From Streptomyces sp. XY006 (lineage in GTDB: Bacteria > Actinomycetota > Actinomycetes > Streptomycetales > Streptomycetaceae): a DNA stretch of 64,000 nucleotides. The stretch lies in contig NZ_NOKT01000002.1 in the NCBI RefSeq assembly GCF_002237655.1, positions 372,001-436,000 on the forward strand. Reading direction: 5' to 3'. Numbering within the stretch: position 1 is the stretch's first letter; every line of letters begins with the position of its first letter. The position numbers and the translations under genes are program-made. Below the pieces are notes generated by a model that had not been told where the DNA came from, made no database searches, and was given only the letters and a program-made list of their open reading frames with translations. This document shows, one piece after another, positions 46,616 through 54,854 of this stretch.

Positions 46616-47176
46616 GTGCACGGACCGGCTTCGTCCGGCTGGCTGCTGGTGGCGCTCTGCGCGGTGACCGGCGTCTACTGCCTGGTGCGGATGCGCAGCG
46701 GTGGCGGGGAGCAGCGGCGCGGTGCGGGCGGCGAGGCGCTTATGGGCTTCGGCATGGCCGTGATGGCGGTGCCCGCGGCGGTGTTCACTCCGCCGTCGTG
46801 GGCCTGGCCCGTCTACGCGGCCGTGTTCGGCGCGGCGGGTGTGCACGCGCTGTGGGCGGCCCGGTCCGGCGCCCACCATCTGCATCATCTGGTGGGCGCC
46901 GCCGCGATGGTCTACATGTCGGTCGTCATGGCCGGCTCCCCCGCCCACGCCCACGGGCGGGACGCCTCGGGGATCCCGCTGCTGACCGGGGCGCTGCTGC
47001 TCTACTTCGCCGGGTACGTGCTGCTGAGCGGGGTCCGGCTGGTGCCGGTGGGCGCGCTGGCCGGGGGCGGGCGCACCGGCGGTGACGCCCCGGGCTGGGG
47101 CGACCGTCCGGAGCTGGCGCGGGCCTGCCGGCTGGCCATGGGGATCGCGATGGTGGCGATGCTGCTGACGCTGTGA
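46616..47176 (+). CDS. DUF5134 domain-containing membrane protein
   Basis: 186 residues from GTG 46616 (a GTG two codons earlier at 46610 overlaps the ribosome site ggggagg). About five membrane segments; His-rich loop SGAHHLHHLVGAAAMVYMSVVMAGSPAHAHGRD as in DUF5134 proteins, common in actinobacteria and often near copper or M56-type genes. Function unknown; the histidines suggest metal handling. 99 bp upstream of the M56 gene on the same strand. Confidence 0.8.
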   Translation: MHGPASSGWLLVALCAVTGVYCLVRMRSGGGEQRRGAGGEALMGFGMAVMAVPAAVFTPPSWAWPVYAAVFGAAGVHALWAARSGAHHLHHLVGAAAMVYMSVVMAGSPAHAHGRDASGIPLLTGALLLYFAGYVLLSGVRLVPVGALAGGGRTGGDAPGWGDRPELARACRLAMGIAMVAMLLTL

Positions 47177-47275
47177 GCGACGCCGTGCGGCACGTGGTGC
47201 GCAATCCGTTGCCTGCGTCACTTTGCCACCGCGAGACGTATCCGTGGGCGGGGCCGCGCTCATAGGCTGCCTCCC

Positions 47276-48211
47276 ATGATGCTCCCCGCCGCGCTGCTGC
47301 TGCTCGGCGCCCTGACCGCGGTGGCCGGGCCCCGGCTGCTCGCCCGGGCGGACTGGCCGGACCGGGAGCCGGTCGTGGCGCTGTGGATGTGGCAGTGCGT
47401 GGTGGCCGCCGTCCTCGTGTGCTGCGCCCTGTCGATGACGCTCAGCGCGGCGGCGGCCTGGCACGCGGTCGGCGGGCACGTCTTCGCGACGGCACCGAAC
47501 GCGGTCGTCGAGGCCTATGCGCTGGGCACGGCGGGCCCCTGGGCGGCGACCACCGCGGTGGCGCTGGCCTGCGGCGCGCTGTGGAGCGCGGCGATGCTGG
47601 TGCGCGAGATCGGGCGGGCCCGCGCCCGGCGCCGCAGCCGGCGCGCCGACCTGCTGGTGCGGGCGCCGCTGCTGCCGGGCGAGGTGGCCGTGTCCGGCCG
47701 GCTCGTCGTCCTGGAGAGCGAGCGGCCCGACGCCTGGTGGCTGCCCGGCACCCCGCCGCAACTGGTCGTGACCACCGGCGCGTTGCGCCGATTGAAGGGC
47801 CGGCAGCTGGACGCCGTACTGGCGCACGAGCAGGGTCACGCGCGCGCCCGCCACGACTGGCTGCTCAACTGCTCCTCCGCTCTCGCGGGCGGATTCCCGC
47901 AGGTGCCGGTGTTCGCCGCGTTCCGCGACGAGATGCACCGGCTGGTCGAACTCGCCGCCGACGACACCGCCTCCCGCCGCTTCGGCCGGCTGACGACGGC
48001 CCTGGCGCTGGTGGAACTCAACGAGCACCGGGGCGTGTTCGGGCCCTGCCCGACGCCGCAGGCGCATGTTCCGGCACGGGTGCACCGGTTGCTCACTCCC
48101 CCGGACCGGCTGACCGCGGCCCGGCGGCTGCGGCTGACGGCGGCGGCCGCGCTGGTGCCCGTGGTGCCGGTGCTGGTGGCATTCGTTCCGGGGCTGCGGG
48201 CACTGGGATGA
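47276..48211 (+). CDS. M56 family membrane metallopeptidase (BlaR1-type)
   Basis: 311 residues. The zinc motif is HEQGH in AVLAHEQGHARARHDWLL, with the third ligand Glu probably in DDTASRRF; four or so membrane helices surround it. BlaR1-like proteins are membrane proteases that sense beta-lactams or other signals, usually with a BlaI-type repressor next to them; none is visible here. Together with DUF5134 it may form a pair often seen in streptomycetes. The ATG is 7 nt after taggct, again without a ribosome site. Confidence 0.87.
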   Translation: MMLPAALLLLGALTAVAGPRLLARADWPDREPVVALWMWQCVVAAVLVCCALSMTLSAAAAWHAVGGHVFATAPNAVVEAYALGTAGPWAATTAVALACGALWSAAMLVREIGRARARRRSRRADLLVRAPLLPGEVAVSGRLVVLESERPDAWWLPGTPPQLVVTTGALRRLKGRQLDAVLAHEQGHARARHDWLLNCSSALAGGFPQVPVFAAFRDEMHRLVELAADDTASRRFGRLTTALALVELNEHRGVFGPCPTPQAHVPARVHRLLTPPDRLTAARRLRLTAAAALVPVVPVLVAFVPGLRALG

Positions 48212-48289
48212 CGGGGGCGGATCCGTGGGGGCCGGGCCGGAGATCGCCCCGTACTGGATCCCTACCCCCGGTTCGGCAAGGATCGCCCT

Positions 48290-48985
48290 ATGCACTCCCC
48301 GTCCGTCGCACCCCCGTCCCGTCCGGAGCATCGCGCCGCCGCCGGTCTCGCCGGCGCCCTGGCCGCGTGCTCGGTCCTGCTGCTGACCCTCGTCGCGGCC
48401 AGATGGAACCCCTTGATCGGCGCGGACGGGGACATCTCCAGAACCACTCACCGCTGGGCGGTCGACGAACCCGGTCTCACCCAGGCGTGCCGCATCCTGA
48501 CGGACTGGGTGTGGGACCCCTGGACGATGCGCCTGCTCTGCGCGGTCGTCGTGGTGTGGCTGGTGGTGCGGCTCGCGGCGCGCTGGACGGCCCTGTGGCT
48601 CGGTCTGGCCGTCGCCCTGGGCTCACTGCTGCAGCAGGGCCTCAAGGCGGCGGTGGACCGTCCGCGGCCGGTGTGGCCCGACCCGGTGGACACGGCCCAC
48701 TACTCGGCGTTCCCGTCGGGCCATGCCATGACCGCCACGGTCGTGTGCGGCCTCCTGCTGTGGCTGCTGCACCGGCACGGTGTCAGCCCCGCCGTGTGGC
48801 GTACGGCCGTGGCCGTGGCGGTCGTCTCCGTGGTCGGCGTCGGGCTGACCCGCGTGTGGCTGGGCGTGCACTGGCCGTCGGACGTGGTGGGCGGCTGGCT
48901 GCTGGGCGCGCTGGTGGTGGCCCTTGCGGTGTGGGTGCACGAGCGCCGGCTGCCGCGCGACCGGCCCGGCGAGGGGGCGTCGTAG
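48290..48985 (+). CDS. PAP2 family phosphatase
   Basis: 231 residues with about six membrane segments. Catalytic motifs in order: KAAVDRPRP (KX6RP), AFPSGHAMT (PSGH) and TRVWLGVHWPSDVVGG (SRX5HX3D form). It dephosphorylates phosphatidate, undecaprenyl pyrophosphate or similar lipid phosphates in the membrane. A putative ribosome site aagga lies 8 nt before the ATG. Stands alone. Confidence 0.92.
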   Translation: MHSPSVAPPSRPEHRAAAGLAGALAACSVLLLTLVAARWNPLIGADGDISRTTHRWAVDEPGLTQACRILTDWVWDPWTMRLLCAVVVVWLVVRLAARWTALWLGLAVALGSLLQQGLKAAVDRPRPVWPDPVDTAHYSAFPSGHAMTATVVCGLLLWLLHRHGVSPAVWRTAVAVAVVSVVGVGLTRVWLGVHWPSDVVGGWLLGALVVALAVWVHERRLPRDRPGEGAS

Positions 48986-49162
48986 AGCCGCCGTCCGGAC
49001 GCCGTCGTGTCCGGCTTCCCTCGGGCCCGGCTCGCGCTGCGGGCAGTAGCCCGAGGCGACCACCTGATCGTCTGCTCGCCCGCCTCGGACGATCCCCCGC
49101 GTCGCCCGAGGCAGACGGCATCACCGGCAGCGGCCACCGCGGGCCGGACCGGACGTCCTGAG

Positions 49163-49188
49163 TATAGTTGGCTGGCAGCCAGTCAACG
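49163..49188. promoter_or_regulatory. promoter and TetR-type operator of the gene at 49202
   Basis: tatagt (49163-49168) is a good -10. Directly after it lies gttggctggcagccagtcaac (49168-49188), a near-perfect palindrome around tggctg/gcagcca, that would overlap the transcription start. aggag follows 6-7 nt before the ATG. A TetR dimer here would block its own promoter. Confidence 0.75.
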
Positions 49189-49201
49189 CAGGAGTTACAG
49201 C

Positions 49202-49903
49202 ATGTGCCCGCGCAGCGCCTCGGTCAATGAAGAGTTGCGGAGGCGTTCGAAGGAGCGGCTTCTGCAGGCGGCGGTCGAGCTGGTCGGCGAGCGCGGCTTC
49301 GAGGCGACGACACTCGGCGACATCGCCGACCGTGCTGGGTCGGCGCGCGGTCTGGTCTCCTACTACTTCCCGGGCAAGCGCCAGCTCGTGCAGTCCGCCG
49401 TGCACCGGCTGATGCACCGCACGCTGGAGGAGGCGCTGGAGCGCGAGCCGCGCACCGACGACGGCGGGGAGCGGATGGCCCGGGCCATCGACGCGATCCT
49501 GGGCCTGGCCCGGGACCGGCCCGTGCTGATGCGTCAGCACATGGCCGGGCTGCTGCAGGCCGAGGGCTTCGTCCCCTGCCCGGAGCAGCGCCGCCTGGCC
49601 GAACTGCTGCGGGACACCGTCGCCCGGCACGGGTCGCGGGACGTCGACAGCGACTACCCGATGCTGCGCGCCCTGCTGATGGGCGCGGTGTACGCGGCTC
49701 TGGTGCCGGGGGTGCCGATGCCGGTGCCGGTCCTGCGGGCCGAGCTGTTCAAGCGCTACCGCCTGGCCTGGGAGATGGGCGTCCCGCCGGACACCGCGAC
49801 GCCGAGCGGGACGGACGACTCGGACCTGTCACGCTTCTTCGCGACGGGAGCGGGCGCGGAGGACACCGCCGCCCCGGGCCGGGAGCCCGAAGCCCGCCCT
49901 TGA
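49202..49903 (+). CDS. TetR/AcrR family transcriptional regulator
   Basis: 233 residues from ATG 49202, with aggag upstream. HTH at about residues 15-60: AAVELVGERGFEATTLGDIADRAGSARGLVSYYFPGKRQLV. The ligand domain includes GLARDRPVLMRQHMAGLLQ and an extended acidic tail. The operator over its promoter suggests autoregulation; its targets are not obvious in the neighbourhood, since the flanking genes face away. Confidence 0.9.
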   Translation: MCPRSASVNEELRRRSKERLLQAAVELVGERGFEATTLGDIADRAGSARGLVSYYFPGKRQLVQSAVHRLMHRTLEEALEREPRTDDGGERMARAIDAILGLARDRPVLMRQHMAGLLQAEGFVPCPEQRRLAELLRDTVARHGSRDVDSDYPMLRALLMGAVYAALVPGVPMPVPVLRAELFKRYRLAWEMGVPPDTATPSGTDDSDLSRFFATGAGAEDTAAPGREPEARP

Positions 49904-49937
49904 GGACCGGCGGGTATCGCCCCCCCTGCAACCACCC

Positions 49938-49983
49938 GGCACGTAGTGCATGTCACCCCTGCAGCCACCCGGCACGTAGTGCA
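49938..49983. repeat. 33-bp direct repeat with an internal palindrome
   Basis: Two copies of ccaccc ggcacgtagtgca (palindrome-like core ggcacgtagtgca at 49938-49950 and 49971-49983) lie in the 112-bp gap between the TetR gene stop and the DUF6214 stop. Convergent space; a shared terminator or protein site is possible. No gene. Confidence 0.6.
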
Positions 49984-50014
49984 CCTCACCCCTGCACCCG
50001 CCCTGCGCGCCCCC

Positions 50015-50527
50015 TCACCCCCGGCCCCGGCGTGACATCAGCAGGCCTGCCTCGCGGGCCTGGCCGATCAGCCTCAGGGAGGTGCGGCGGCTGTGACCGG
50101 TCGCGGACATCACCGCGAGGACCGGGTCGGCGCCGTCCCGCTGGGCAGCGCGGTACTCCTGCGCCACCCGGAAGCGCCCCTCCGCGCCCCGCGGCCACGC
50201 CGGCCGGGCCCGCCGCCCCCGGCCAACGCACCCTTCCGGCGCCGGCCCGGCACCGCACGCCTCGGCCAGTGCCTCCTCGATCCAGTCGGCGAGCACGCTC
50301 AGGTCGTCGAGGGAGAGCGCGGGCTGAGCGCGCACCTCCTCCACGCCGACGCGTCCGCCGGCCAGGACGGCCAGCGCGTCGACGCGGGCGCCGTCCGGGA
50401 AGGCCACCCGGAACTCGAACCACCGTGTGGCGTCCTCGTTCTCCCGCACTTCCCACGCGGGCCGCACGGACACCGCACCGTCCACCGGAGAGCGATCAGA
50501 AAGACGAAGAAAGGATGCTTCCAGCAC
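50015..50527 (-). CDS. DUF6214 family protein
   Basis: 170 residues from GTG 50527. Recognisable Streptomyces family: RPAWEVRENEDATRWFEFRVAFPDGARVDALAVLAGGRVGVEEVRAQP, followed by a variable basic linker and a C-terminal HTH-like end (RVAQEYRAAQRDGADPVLAVMSATGHSRRTSLRLIGQAREAGLL) resembling a small DNA-binding helix pair. Function unknown; the C-terminal part hints at a regulator. Confidence 0.78.
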   Translation of the reverse strand: MLEASFLRLSDRSPVDGAVSVRPAWEVRENEDATRWFEFRVAFPDGARVDALAVLAGGRVGVEEVRAQPALSLDDLSVLADWIEEALAEACGAGPAPEGCVGRGRRARPAWPRGAEGRFRVAQEYRAAQRDGADPVLAVMSATGHSRRTSLRLIGQAREAGLLMSRRGRG

Positions 50528-50682
50528 ATAGGGAACGAAACCGCATGATCACATTCCATACAGATCGGACACGCGCCCGGGCGGAGCACAGCACCCTGTC
50601 AGCGGAGCCCGCCCGGTGCGATGCTGGAGGCGTCAGCGCTCTCCTGCCATCCCTCGGGATCCACCGGGTAAGGAGTTCCGCC

Positions 50683-52017
50683 GTGCTGCGAGTCGCCGTC
50701 GTAGGCTCCGGACCGAGCGGGTGCTACACCGCCCAGAGCCTCGTCCAGCAGGACTCCGAGGTGCACATCGACGTCCTGGACCGGCTGCCGTGCCCGTACG
50801 GGCTGGTGCGGTACGGCGTGGCGCCGGACCACGAGAAGATCAAGTCCCTGCAGAACACCTTGCGCACGATCCTGGAACACGACCGGGTCCGGTTCCTCGG
50901 CGGCGTCCAGGCCGGCCCCGGCGGCGTACCGGTCGCCCGGCTGCGGGAGCTGTACCACGCGGTGGTGTACTGCGTGGGCGCCGCGACGGACCGCCGGCTG
51001 GGCATCCCCGGCGAGGATCTGCCGGGCAGCTGGTCGGCAACGCGGTTCGTGTCCTGGTACAGCGCCCACCCGGACGCCGCGGACGACGGGTTCCTGCGGG
51101 ACGCCCGGTCGGCGGTGGTGATCGGCGTGGGGAACGTCGCCGTGGACGTCACGCGGATGCTGGCCCGGGGCCTGGCCGAGCTGAGCCCGACCGACATGCC
51201 GCAGGCGGCTCTGGCCACACTGGCGGCGAGCCGCGTGACCGAGATCCACATGGTCGGCCGGCGCGGCCCCTCGCAGGCCCGTTTCACCACGAAGGAACTG
51301 CGCGAGCTGGGCACGCTGCCGGACACCGGCGTGGCCGTCGATCCGGCGGAGCTGGCACTGGACCCGGGGTACCGGGACCCGTCCGGGCTGCCCGCCCCGC
51401 AGCGCCGCAACGTCGAGGTGCTGCGCGGCTGGGCCGAGGCACCGCCCGAGGACGCCCCGCGCCGGATCCGCCCGCGCTTCTTCCTCCGCCCGGTCGAACT
51501 GCTTGCCGACGGCGGTCACGTGGGCGCGGTGCGGTTCGAGCGCACGGCCCCGGACGGCAGCGGCGGCGTCACGGGCACGGGCCGCTTCGAGGACATCGAG
51601 GCACAGCTGGTCCTGCGCTCGGTGGGCTACCGGGGCGTGCCCCTGGAGGGACTGCCCTTCGACGCCGCCACCGGCACGGTCCCGAACCTGTCCGGGCGCG
51701 TCCTGCGCGCGGGTGTGGTGACTCCCGGCGAGTACGTGGCGGGGTGGATCAAACGCGGTCCCACCGGGGTCATCGGCACCAACCGCCCCTGCGCGAAGGA
51801 GACCGCGGCGTCCCTCCTGGAGGACGCCCCCGCCCTCGTCACGCGGACGGTCCCCGGCGACCCCCTTCCCGCCCTGCGCGCCGAGGGCGTCGACCCGGTG
51901 GAGTGGGCGGGCTGGCAGTCGATCGAGCGTGCGGAGGCGGAGCTGGGCGTGTCCCTGGGCCGCGGAGTCGTCAAACTCCCCGACTGGCAGTCCCTGTTGA
52001 ACGCCGCGCGGCCCTGA
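50683..52017 (+). CDS. NADPH-ferredoxin reductase (FprA/adrenodoxin reductase-like)
   Basis: 444 residues from GTG 50683, with aaggag 7 nt upstream. FAD motif GSGPSGCYTAQSL near residue 8, PYGLVRYGVAPDHEKIKS, the NADP motif VIGVGNVAVDVTRML near residue 150, and the C-terminal GWIKRGPTGVIGTNRPCAKETAASLLED. It should transfer electrons from NADPH to ferredoxin, for example for cytochromes P450. No ferredoxin or P450 is beside it. Confidence 0.92.
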   Translation: MLRVAVVGSGPSGCYTAQSLVQQDSEVHIDVLDRLPCPYGLVRYGVAPDHEKIKSLQNTLRTILEHDRVRFLGGVQAGPGGVPVARLRELYHAVVYCVGAATDRRLGIPGEDLPGSWSATRFVSWYSAHPDAADDGFLRDARSAVVIGVGNVAVDVTRMLARGLAELSPTDMPQAALATLAASRVTEIHMVGRRGPSQARFTTKELRELGTLPDTGVAVDPAELALDPGYRDPSGLPAPQRRNVEVLRGWAEAPPEDAPRRIRPRFFLRPVELLADGGHVGAVRFERTAPDGSGGVTGTGRFEDIEAQLVLRSVGYRGVPLEGLPFDAATGTVPNLSGRVLRAGVVTPGEYVAGWIKRGPTGVIGTNRPCAKETAASLLEDAPALVTRTVPGDPLPALRAEGVDPVEWAGWQSIERAEAELGVSLGRGVVKLPDWQSLLNAARP

Positions 52018-52123
52018 GAAGCCGCGGAGTACGCGAACCGCACGACGCCGAAGCCGCGGGTGCGCGAGGCGTGGGGTGCGCGAGGCGTGTGACGCCCCGC
52101 GACCGGTCATGACCCGGGCCGGT

Positions 52124-52504
52124 TCAGCCACCCGCCCGGACGGCCTGCCGCGCCGCCGCGTCGAGGAGCGCGTCCAGCAACCCCGGGAACAGCTCGTCCA
52201 GATCGTCCCGCCGCAGCCCGTTCATCTTGGCCGTCCCGCGGTACACCTGCCGGATCACCCCGCTCTCGCGCAGCACCCGGAAGTGGTGCGTGGTGGTCGA
52301 CTTGGTGACCGGCAGCTCGAAGTCGGAGCAGGACAACTCGCCACTACCGACGGCGAGTTCCCGCACGATCCGCAGCCGCATCGGATCACTGAGCGCGTGC
52401 AGCACCCCCTCCAGGCGAATCTCGTCCCGCACGGGATGCGGCAGATCACGACTACTGACGACGGGCGACGTCACGGCGGGCTCCACTTCCTTCGGGACCC
52501 CCAT
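52124..52504 (-). CDS. winged-helix (ArsR-type) transcriptional regulator
   Basis: 126 residues from ATG 52504 (MGVPKEVEPAV). A further in-frame start at 52531 would place the operator palindrome inside the gene, so 52504 is preferred. The HTH reads LSDPMRLRIVRELAVGSGELSCSDFELPVTKSTTTHHFRVLRESGVIRQVYRGTAKM, the ArsR wing pattern. Divergent from the old yellow enzyme gene with two shared palindromes between them; the single Cys (ELSCSDF) is at a place used for thiol sensing in some relatives. Confidence 0.88.
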   Translation of the reverse strand: MGVPKEVEPAVTSPVVSSRDLPHPVRDEIRLEGVLHALSDPMRLRIVRELAVGSGELSCSDFELPVTKSTTTHHFRVLRESGVIRQVYRGTAKMNGLRRDDLDELFPGLLDALLDAAARQAVRAGG

Positions 52505-52506
52505 AG

Positions 52507-52556
52507 TACGAGAACCCTCGTAGTTTGACATCTCCCGTACTACGATGCCTATCGTA
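52507..52556. promoter_or_regulatory. two matched 16-bp operators in the HTH/OYE divergent region
   Basis: Site A 52507-52522 tacgagaaccctcgta and site B 52541-52556 tacgatgcctatcgta. Both have perfect 6-bp arms with a 4-bp spacer and share TACGA...TCGTA; centres are 34 bp apart. Site A abuts the regulator start, site B is 38 bp upstream of the OYE start, so one protein could regulate both directions. Confidence 0.82.
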
Positions 52557-52593
52557 CGAGTCGACATCGGCCCCGTGACGAATGGAGTCCGCC

Positions 52594-53673
52594 GTGACCG
52601 CGCTCTTCGAGCCCTACACCCTGCGCGATGTGACGATCCCGAACCGCGTGTGGATGCCCCCGATGTGCCAGTACTCGGCGGCACCGGAGGGTCCGGCGGC
52701 CGGCGCCCCCACGGACTGGCACTTCGCCCACTACGCCGCCCGCGCGACCGGCGGCACGGGGCTGATCGTCGTCGAGGCGACCGCGGTGTCTCCCGAGGGC
52801 CGCATCTCCCCCTACGACCTGGGCATCTGGACCGACACGCAGGTCGAGGCGTTCCGCCGGATCACCAGCTTCCTCCGGGAGCAGGGCACGGTCCCCGCCG
52901 TCCAGCTGGCCCACGCCGGGCGCAAGGCCTCGACGGACCGCCCCTGGAAGGGCGGCGGGCCGGTCGGTCCCGACGCCCACGGCTGGGACCCCGTCGCGCC
53001 GAGCCCGATCGCGTTCGACGACAAGCACCCGGCGCCGGCCGAGCTGAGCGTGGAGGCGATCAAGGACATCGTGGACCAGTTCGCGGCCGCGGCCCGACGC
53101 GCGCTCGCCGCCGGTTTCGATATCGCCGAGATCCACGGCGCGCACGGCTACCTGATCAACGAGTTCCTCTCCCCGCACTCCAACCACCGCACCGACGCCT
53201 ACGGCGGCTCGCACGAGAACCGCACCCGGTTCGCGCTGGAGGTCGTCGACGCCGTGCGGGAGGTGTGGCCGGACGACAAGCCGCTGTTCTTCCGCATCTC
53301 CGCGACCGACTGGCTCGACGAGGGCGGCTGGACCCCCGACGACACCGTGCGTTTCGCGGGCGAACTGCGGGCCCACGGCGTGGACCTGCTGGACGTCTCC
53401 ACCGGCGGCAACGCCTCCGGCGTCCGCATCCCGACCGGGCCGGGCTACCAGGTGCCCTTCGCGGCCCGGGTGAAGAACGAGACGGACCTGGCGGTCGCCG
53501 CGGTGGGGCTCATCACCGACGCCGAGCAGGCCGAGAAGATCCTGGCCAACGGCGAGGCGGACGCGGTGCTGCTGGGCCGCGAGCTGCTGCGCAACCCCTC
53601 GTGGGCCCGGCACGCGGCGCGGGAACTGGGCGGCGAGGTGCACGTGCCGGACCAGTACCACCGCTCGGTCTGA
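52594..53673 (+). CDS. NADH:flavin oxidoreductase, old yellow enzyme family (YqjM-like)
   Basis: 359 residues from GTG 52594, chosen for ggag 8 nt upstream (ATG 52582 has none). FMN TIM barrel: PNRVWMPPMCQYSA with the YqjM-type Cys, AVQLAHAGRKAST, IHGAHGYLINEFLSPHSNHRTDAYGGSHENRTRFALEV, ISATDWLDEGGW and DAVLLGRELLRNP. It reduces the C=C bond of alpha/beta-unsaturated electrophiles with NAD(P)H. The divergent ArsR-type regulator and two operators suggest induction by such electrophiles. A strong terminator follows. Confidence 0.93.
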   Translation: MTALFEPYTLRDVTIPNRVWMPPMCQYSAAPEGPAAGAPTDWHFAHYAARATGGTGLIVVEATAVSPEGRISPYDLGIWTDTQVEAFRRITSFLREQGTVPAVQLAHAGRKASTDRPWKGGGPVGPDAHGWDPVAPSPIAFDDKHPAPAELSVEAIKDIVDQFAAAARRALAAGFDIAEIHGAHGYLINEFLSPHSNHRTDAYGGSHENRTRFALEVVDAVREVWPDDKPLFFRISATDWLDEGGWTPDDTVRFAGELRAHGVDLLDVSTGGNASGVRIPTGPGYQVPFAARVKNETDLAVAAVGLITDAEQAEKILANGEADAVLLGRELLRNPSWARHAARELGGEVHVPDQYHRSV

Positions 53674-53693
53674 TCCGGCACCCCCGACAGCTC

Positions 53694-53737
53694 CGTGGGA
53701 GCGCACGCGGCGCCCCTGTCATGGATGCGCTCCCACG
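53694..53737. terminator. hairpin terminator after the OYE gene
   Basis: 12-bp perfect inverted repeat cgtgggagcgca / tgcgctcccacg with a 20-nt loop, 21 bp after the stop. Confidence 0.82.
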
Positions 53738-53794
53738 CCTTCACCCCCGCGACCAGGACCGATCGAATGTGCGCTGCGCGAGGCGTTGACTAGA

Positions 53795-53802
53795 AAGCGC
53801 TT
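53795..53802. promoter_or_regulatory. aagcgctt palindrome upstream of pectate lyase
   Basis: aagcgctt in the context tagaaagcgcttgccct, 178 bp before the pectate lyase start. A LacI/CcpA-type centre (GAAAGCGCTTTC-like) is usual upstream of carbohydrate-active enzyme genes in streptomycetes. The binding protein is not identified here. Confidence 0.45.
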
Positions 53803-53896
53803 GCCCTCTACCTTCCGTTCAGCAGCGTGACCCAGAGGCACCATCTTCACCTGCGACGAGCAATTACGTGAACGTCGTTCATGTGTATGACCATGT

Positions 53897-53923
53897 TCGC
53901 CCCTCGGAGCCGTCGAGGGGCGA
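53897..53923. other. leader hairpin before pectate lyase
   Basis: 10-bp perfect stem (tcgcccctcg / cgaggggcga) with a 7-nt loop in the region between the likely promoter and the gene, ending 57 bp before the start. It could be an attenuator or mRNA-stabilising structure. The rest of the 306-bp space from 53674 holds the OYE terminator and no gene. Confidence 0.55.
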
Positions 53924-53979
53924 GCACGGGAAAGCACCGACTTCCCCCCATCGCTCGAACGGACAGAAGGAATCGGGAC

Positions 53980-54768
53980 ATGACTTCTGCGACACGTCCG
54001 CGCGCCCGCAGGCGCGCGCTGACCGGCACGCTGGCCACTCTCGGCCTGTCGGTTGGCATGCTCATGACCACCAACGCACCCACAGCGAGCGCCGCCACCT
54101 GGCCCACGCCGAACGGCAGCCAGGGAACCTCCGCCACCATCTCGGTGTCCGGCACGAAGGACTACGGGATGAAGCGGTACTACGGCACCGGCGACCTGGC
54201 CGGTGACGGCCAGGAGGAGGGCCAGGACCCGATCTTCCGGCTCTCGGACGGCGCGGTGCTGAAGAACGTCATCCTCGGCGCCCCGGCGGCCGACGGCATC
54301 CACTGCGAGGGCAGCTGCACGCTGCAGAACGTCTGGTGGGAGGACGTCGGCGAGGACGCCGCCACCTTCCGCGGCGGCACCGGCGCCACCTACCACGTGA
54401 TCGGCGGCGGCGCGAAGAAGGCGGCGGACAAGGTCTTCCAGCACAACGGCGGCGGCACGCTCAACATCTCGAACTTCGCGGTGCAGGAGTTCAAGACGCT
54501 GTACCGCTCCTGCGGCGACTGCTCCACGCAGTACACCCGCAAGGTCAACCTCAACACCATCGACGTGACCGGCACGGGCAGCACCGCGCGGCTCGTCGGC
54601 ATCAACGTCAACCGCAACGACGTGGCGACGCTGCGCGGCATCACCATCCGCAACGACGCGAGCCGCAAGGTCGTCCCCTGCCAGAAGTACAACAACAACA
54701 CCGCCGTCGGGACGGGTCCCGACAGCACCAACTGCCTGTACTCCACCTCGGACATCACCTACAGGTAG
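53980..54768 (+). CDS. secreted pectate lyase (polysaccharide lyase family 3-like)
   Basis: 262 residues from ATG 53980, with agaagg upstream. Signal peptide with RPRARRRALTGTLATLGLSVGMLMTTNAPTASAA, cleaved near residue 38. The body has the short parallel-beta-helix pattern of PL3: DPIFRLSDGAVLKNVILGAPAADGIHCEGSCTLQNVWWEDVGEDAATF and KKAADKVFQHNGGGTLNISNFAVQEFKTLYRSCGDC, with conserved Asp/Lys/Arg for catalysis and Ca2+. It cleaves polygalacturonate outside the cell. A long terminator follows. Confidence 0.92.
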   Translation: MTSATRPRARRRALTGTLATLGLSVGMLMTTNAPTASAATWPTPNGSQGTSATISVSGTKDYGMKRYYGTGDLAGDGQEEGQDPIFRLSDGAVLKNVILGAPAADGIHCEGSCTLQNVWWEDVGEDAATFRGGTGATYHVIGGGAKKAADKVFQHNGGGTLNISNFAVQEFKTLYRSCGDCSTQYTRKVNLNTIDVTGTGSTARLVGINVNRNDVATLRGITIRNDASRKVVPCQKYNNNTAVGTGPDSTNCLYSTSDITYR

Positions 54769-54808
54769 TCCGGAACAGGCAGTCCCGCACGTCCCCCCAC
54801 GGTGAAGG

Positions 54809-54848
54809 CGGCCGTGCGCGGCGTCCCGGCGGGCGCCGCGCACGGCCG
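54809..54848. terminator. terminator between pectate lyase and the PaaX-family gene
   Basis: 15-bp perfect inverted repeat (cggccgtgcgcggcg at 54809-54823 pairing with 54834-54848) with a 10-nt loop. It lies 41 bp after the lyase stop and 6 bp beyond the convergent PaaX-family stop. Confidence 0.85.
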
Positions 54849-54854
54849 TCCGCG

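Noticed and set aside
44789..48451. 1220-residue frame extending the FUSC gene upstream over DUF5134 and M56
   Set aside because: The FUSC start at ATG 46453 is just downstream of a promoter palindrome and fits the family; the upstream part is a shadow of the plus-strand genes.
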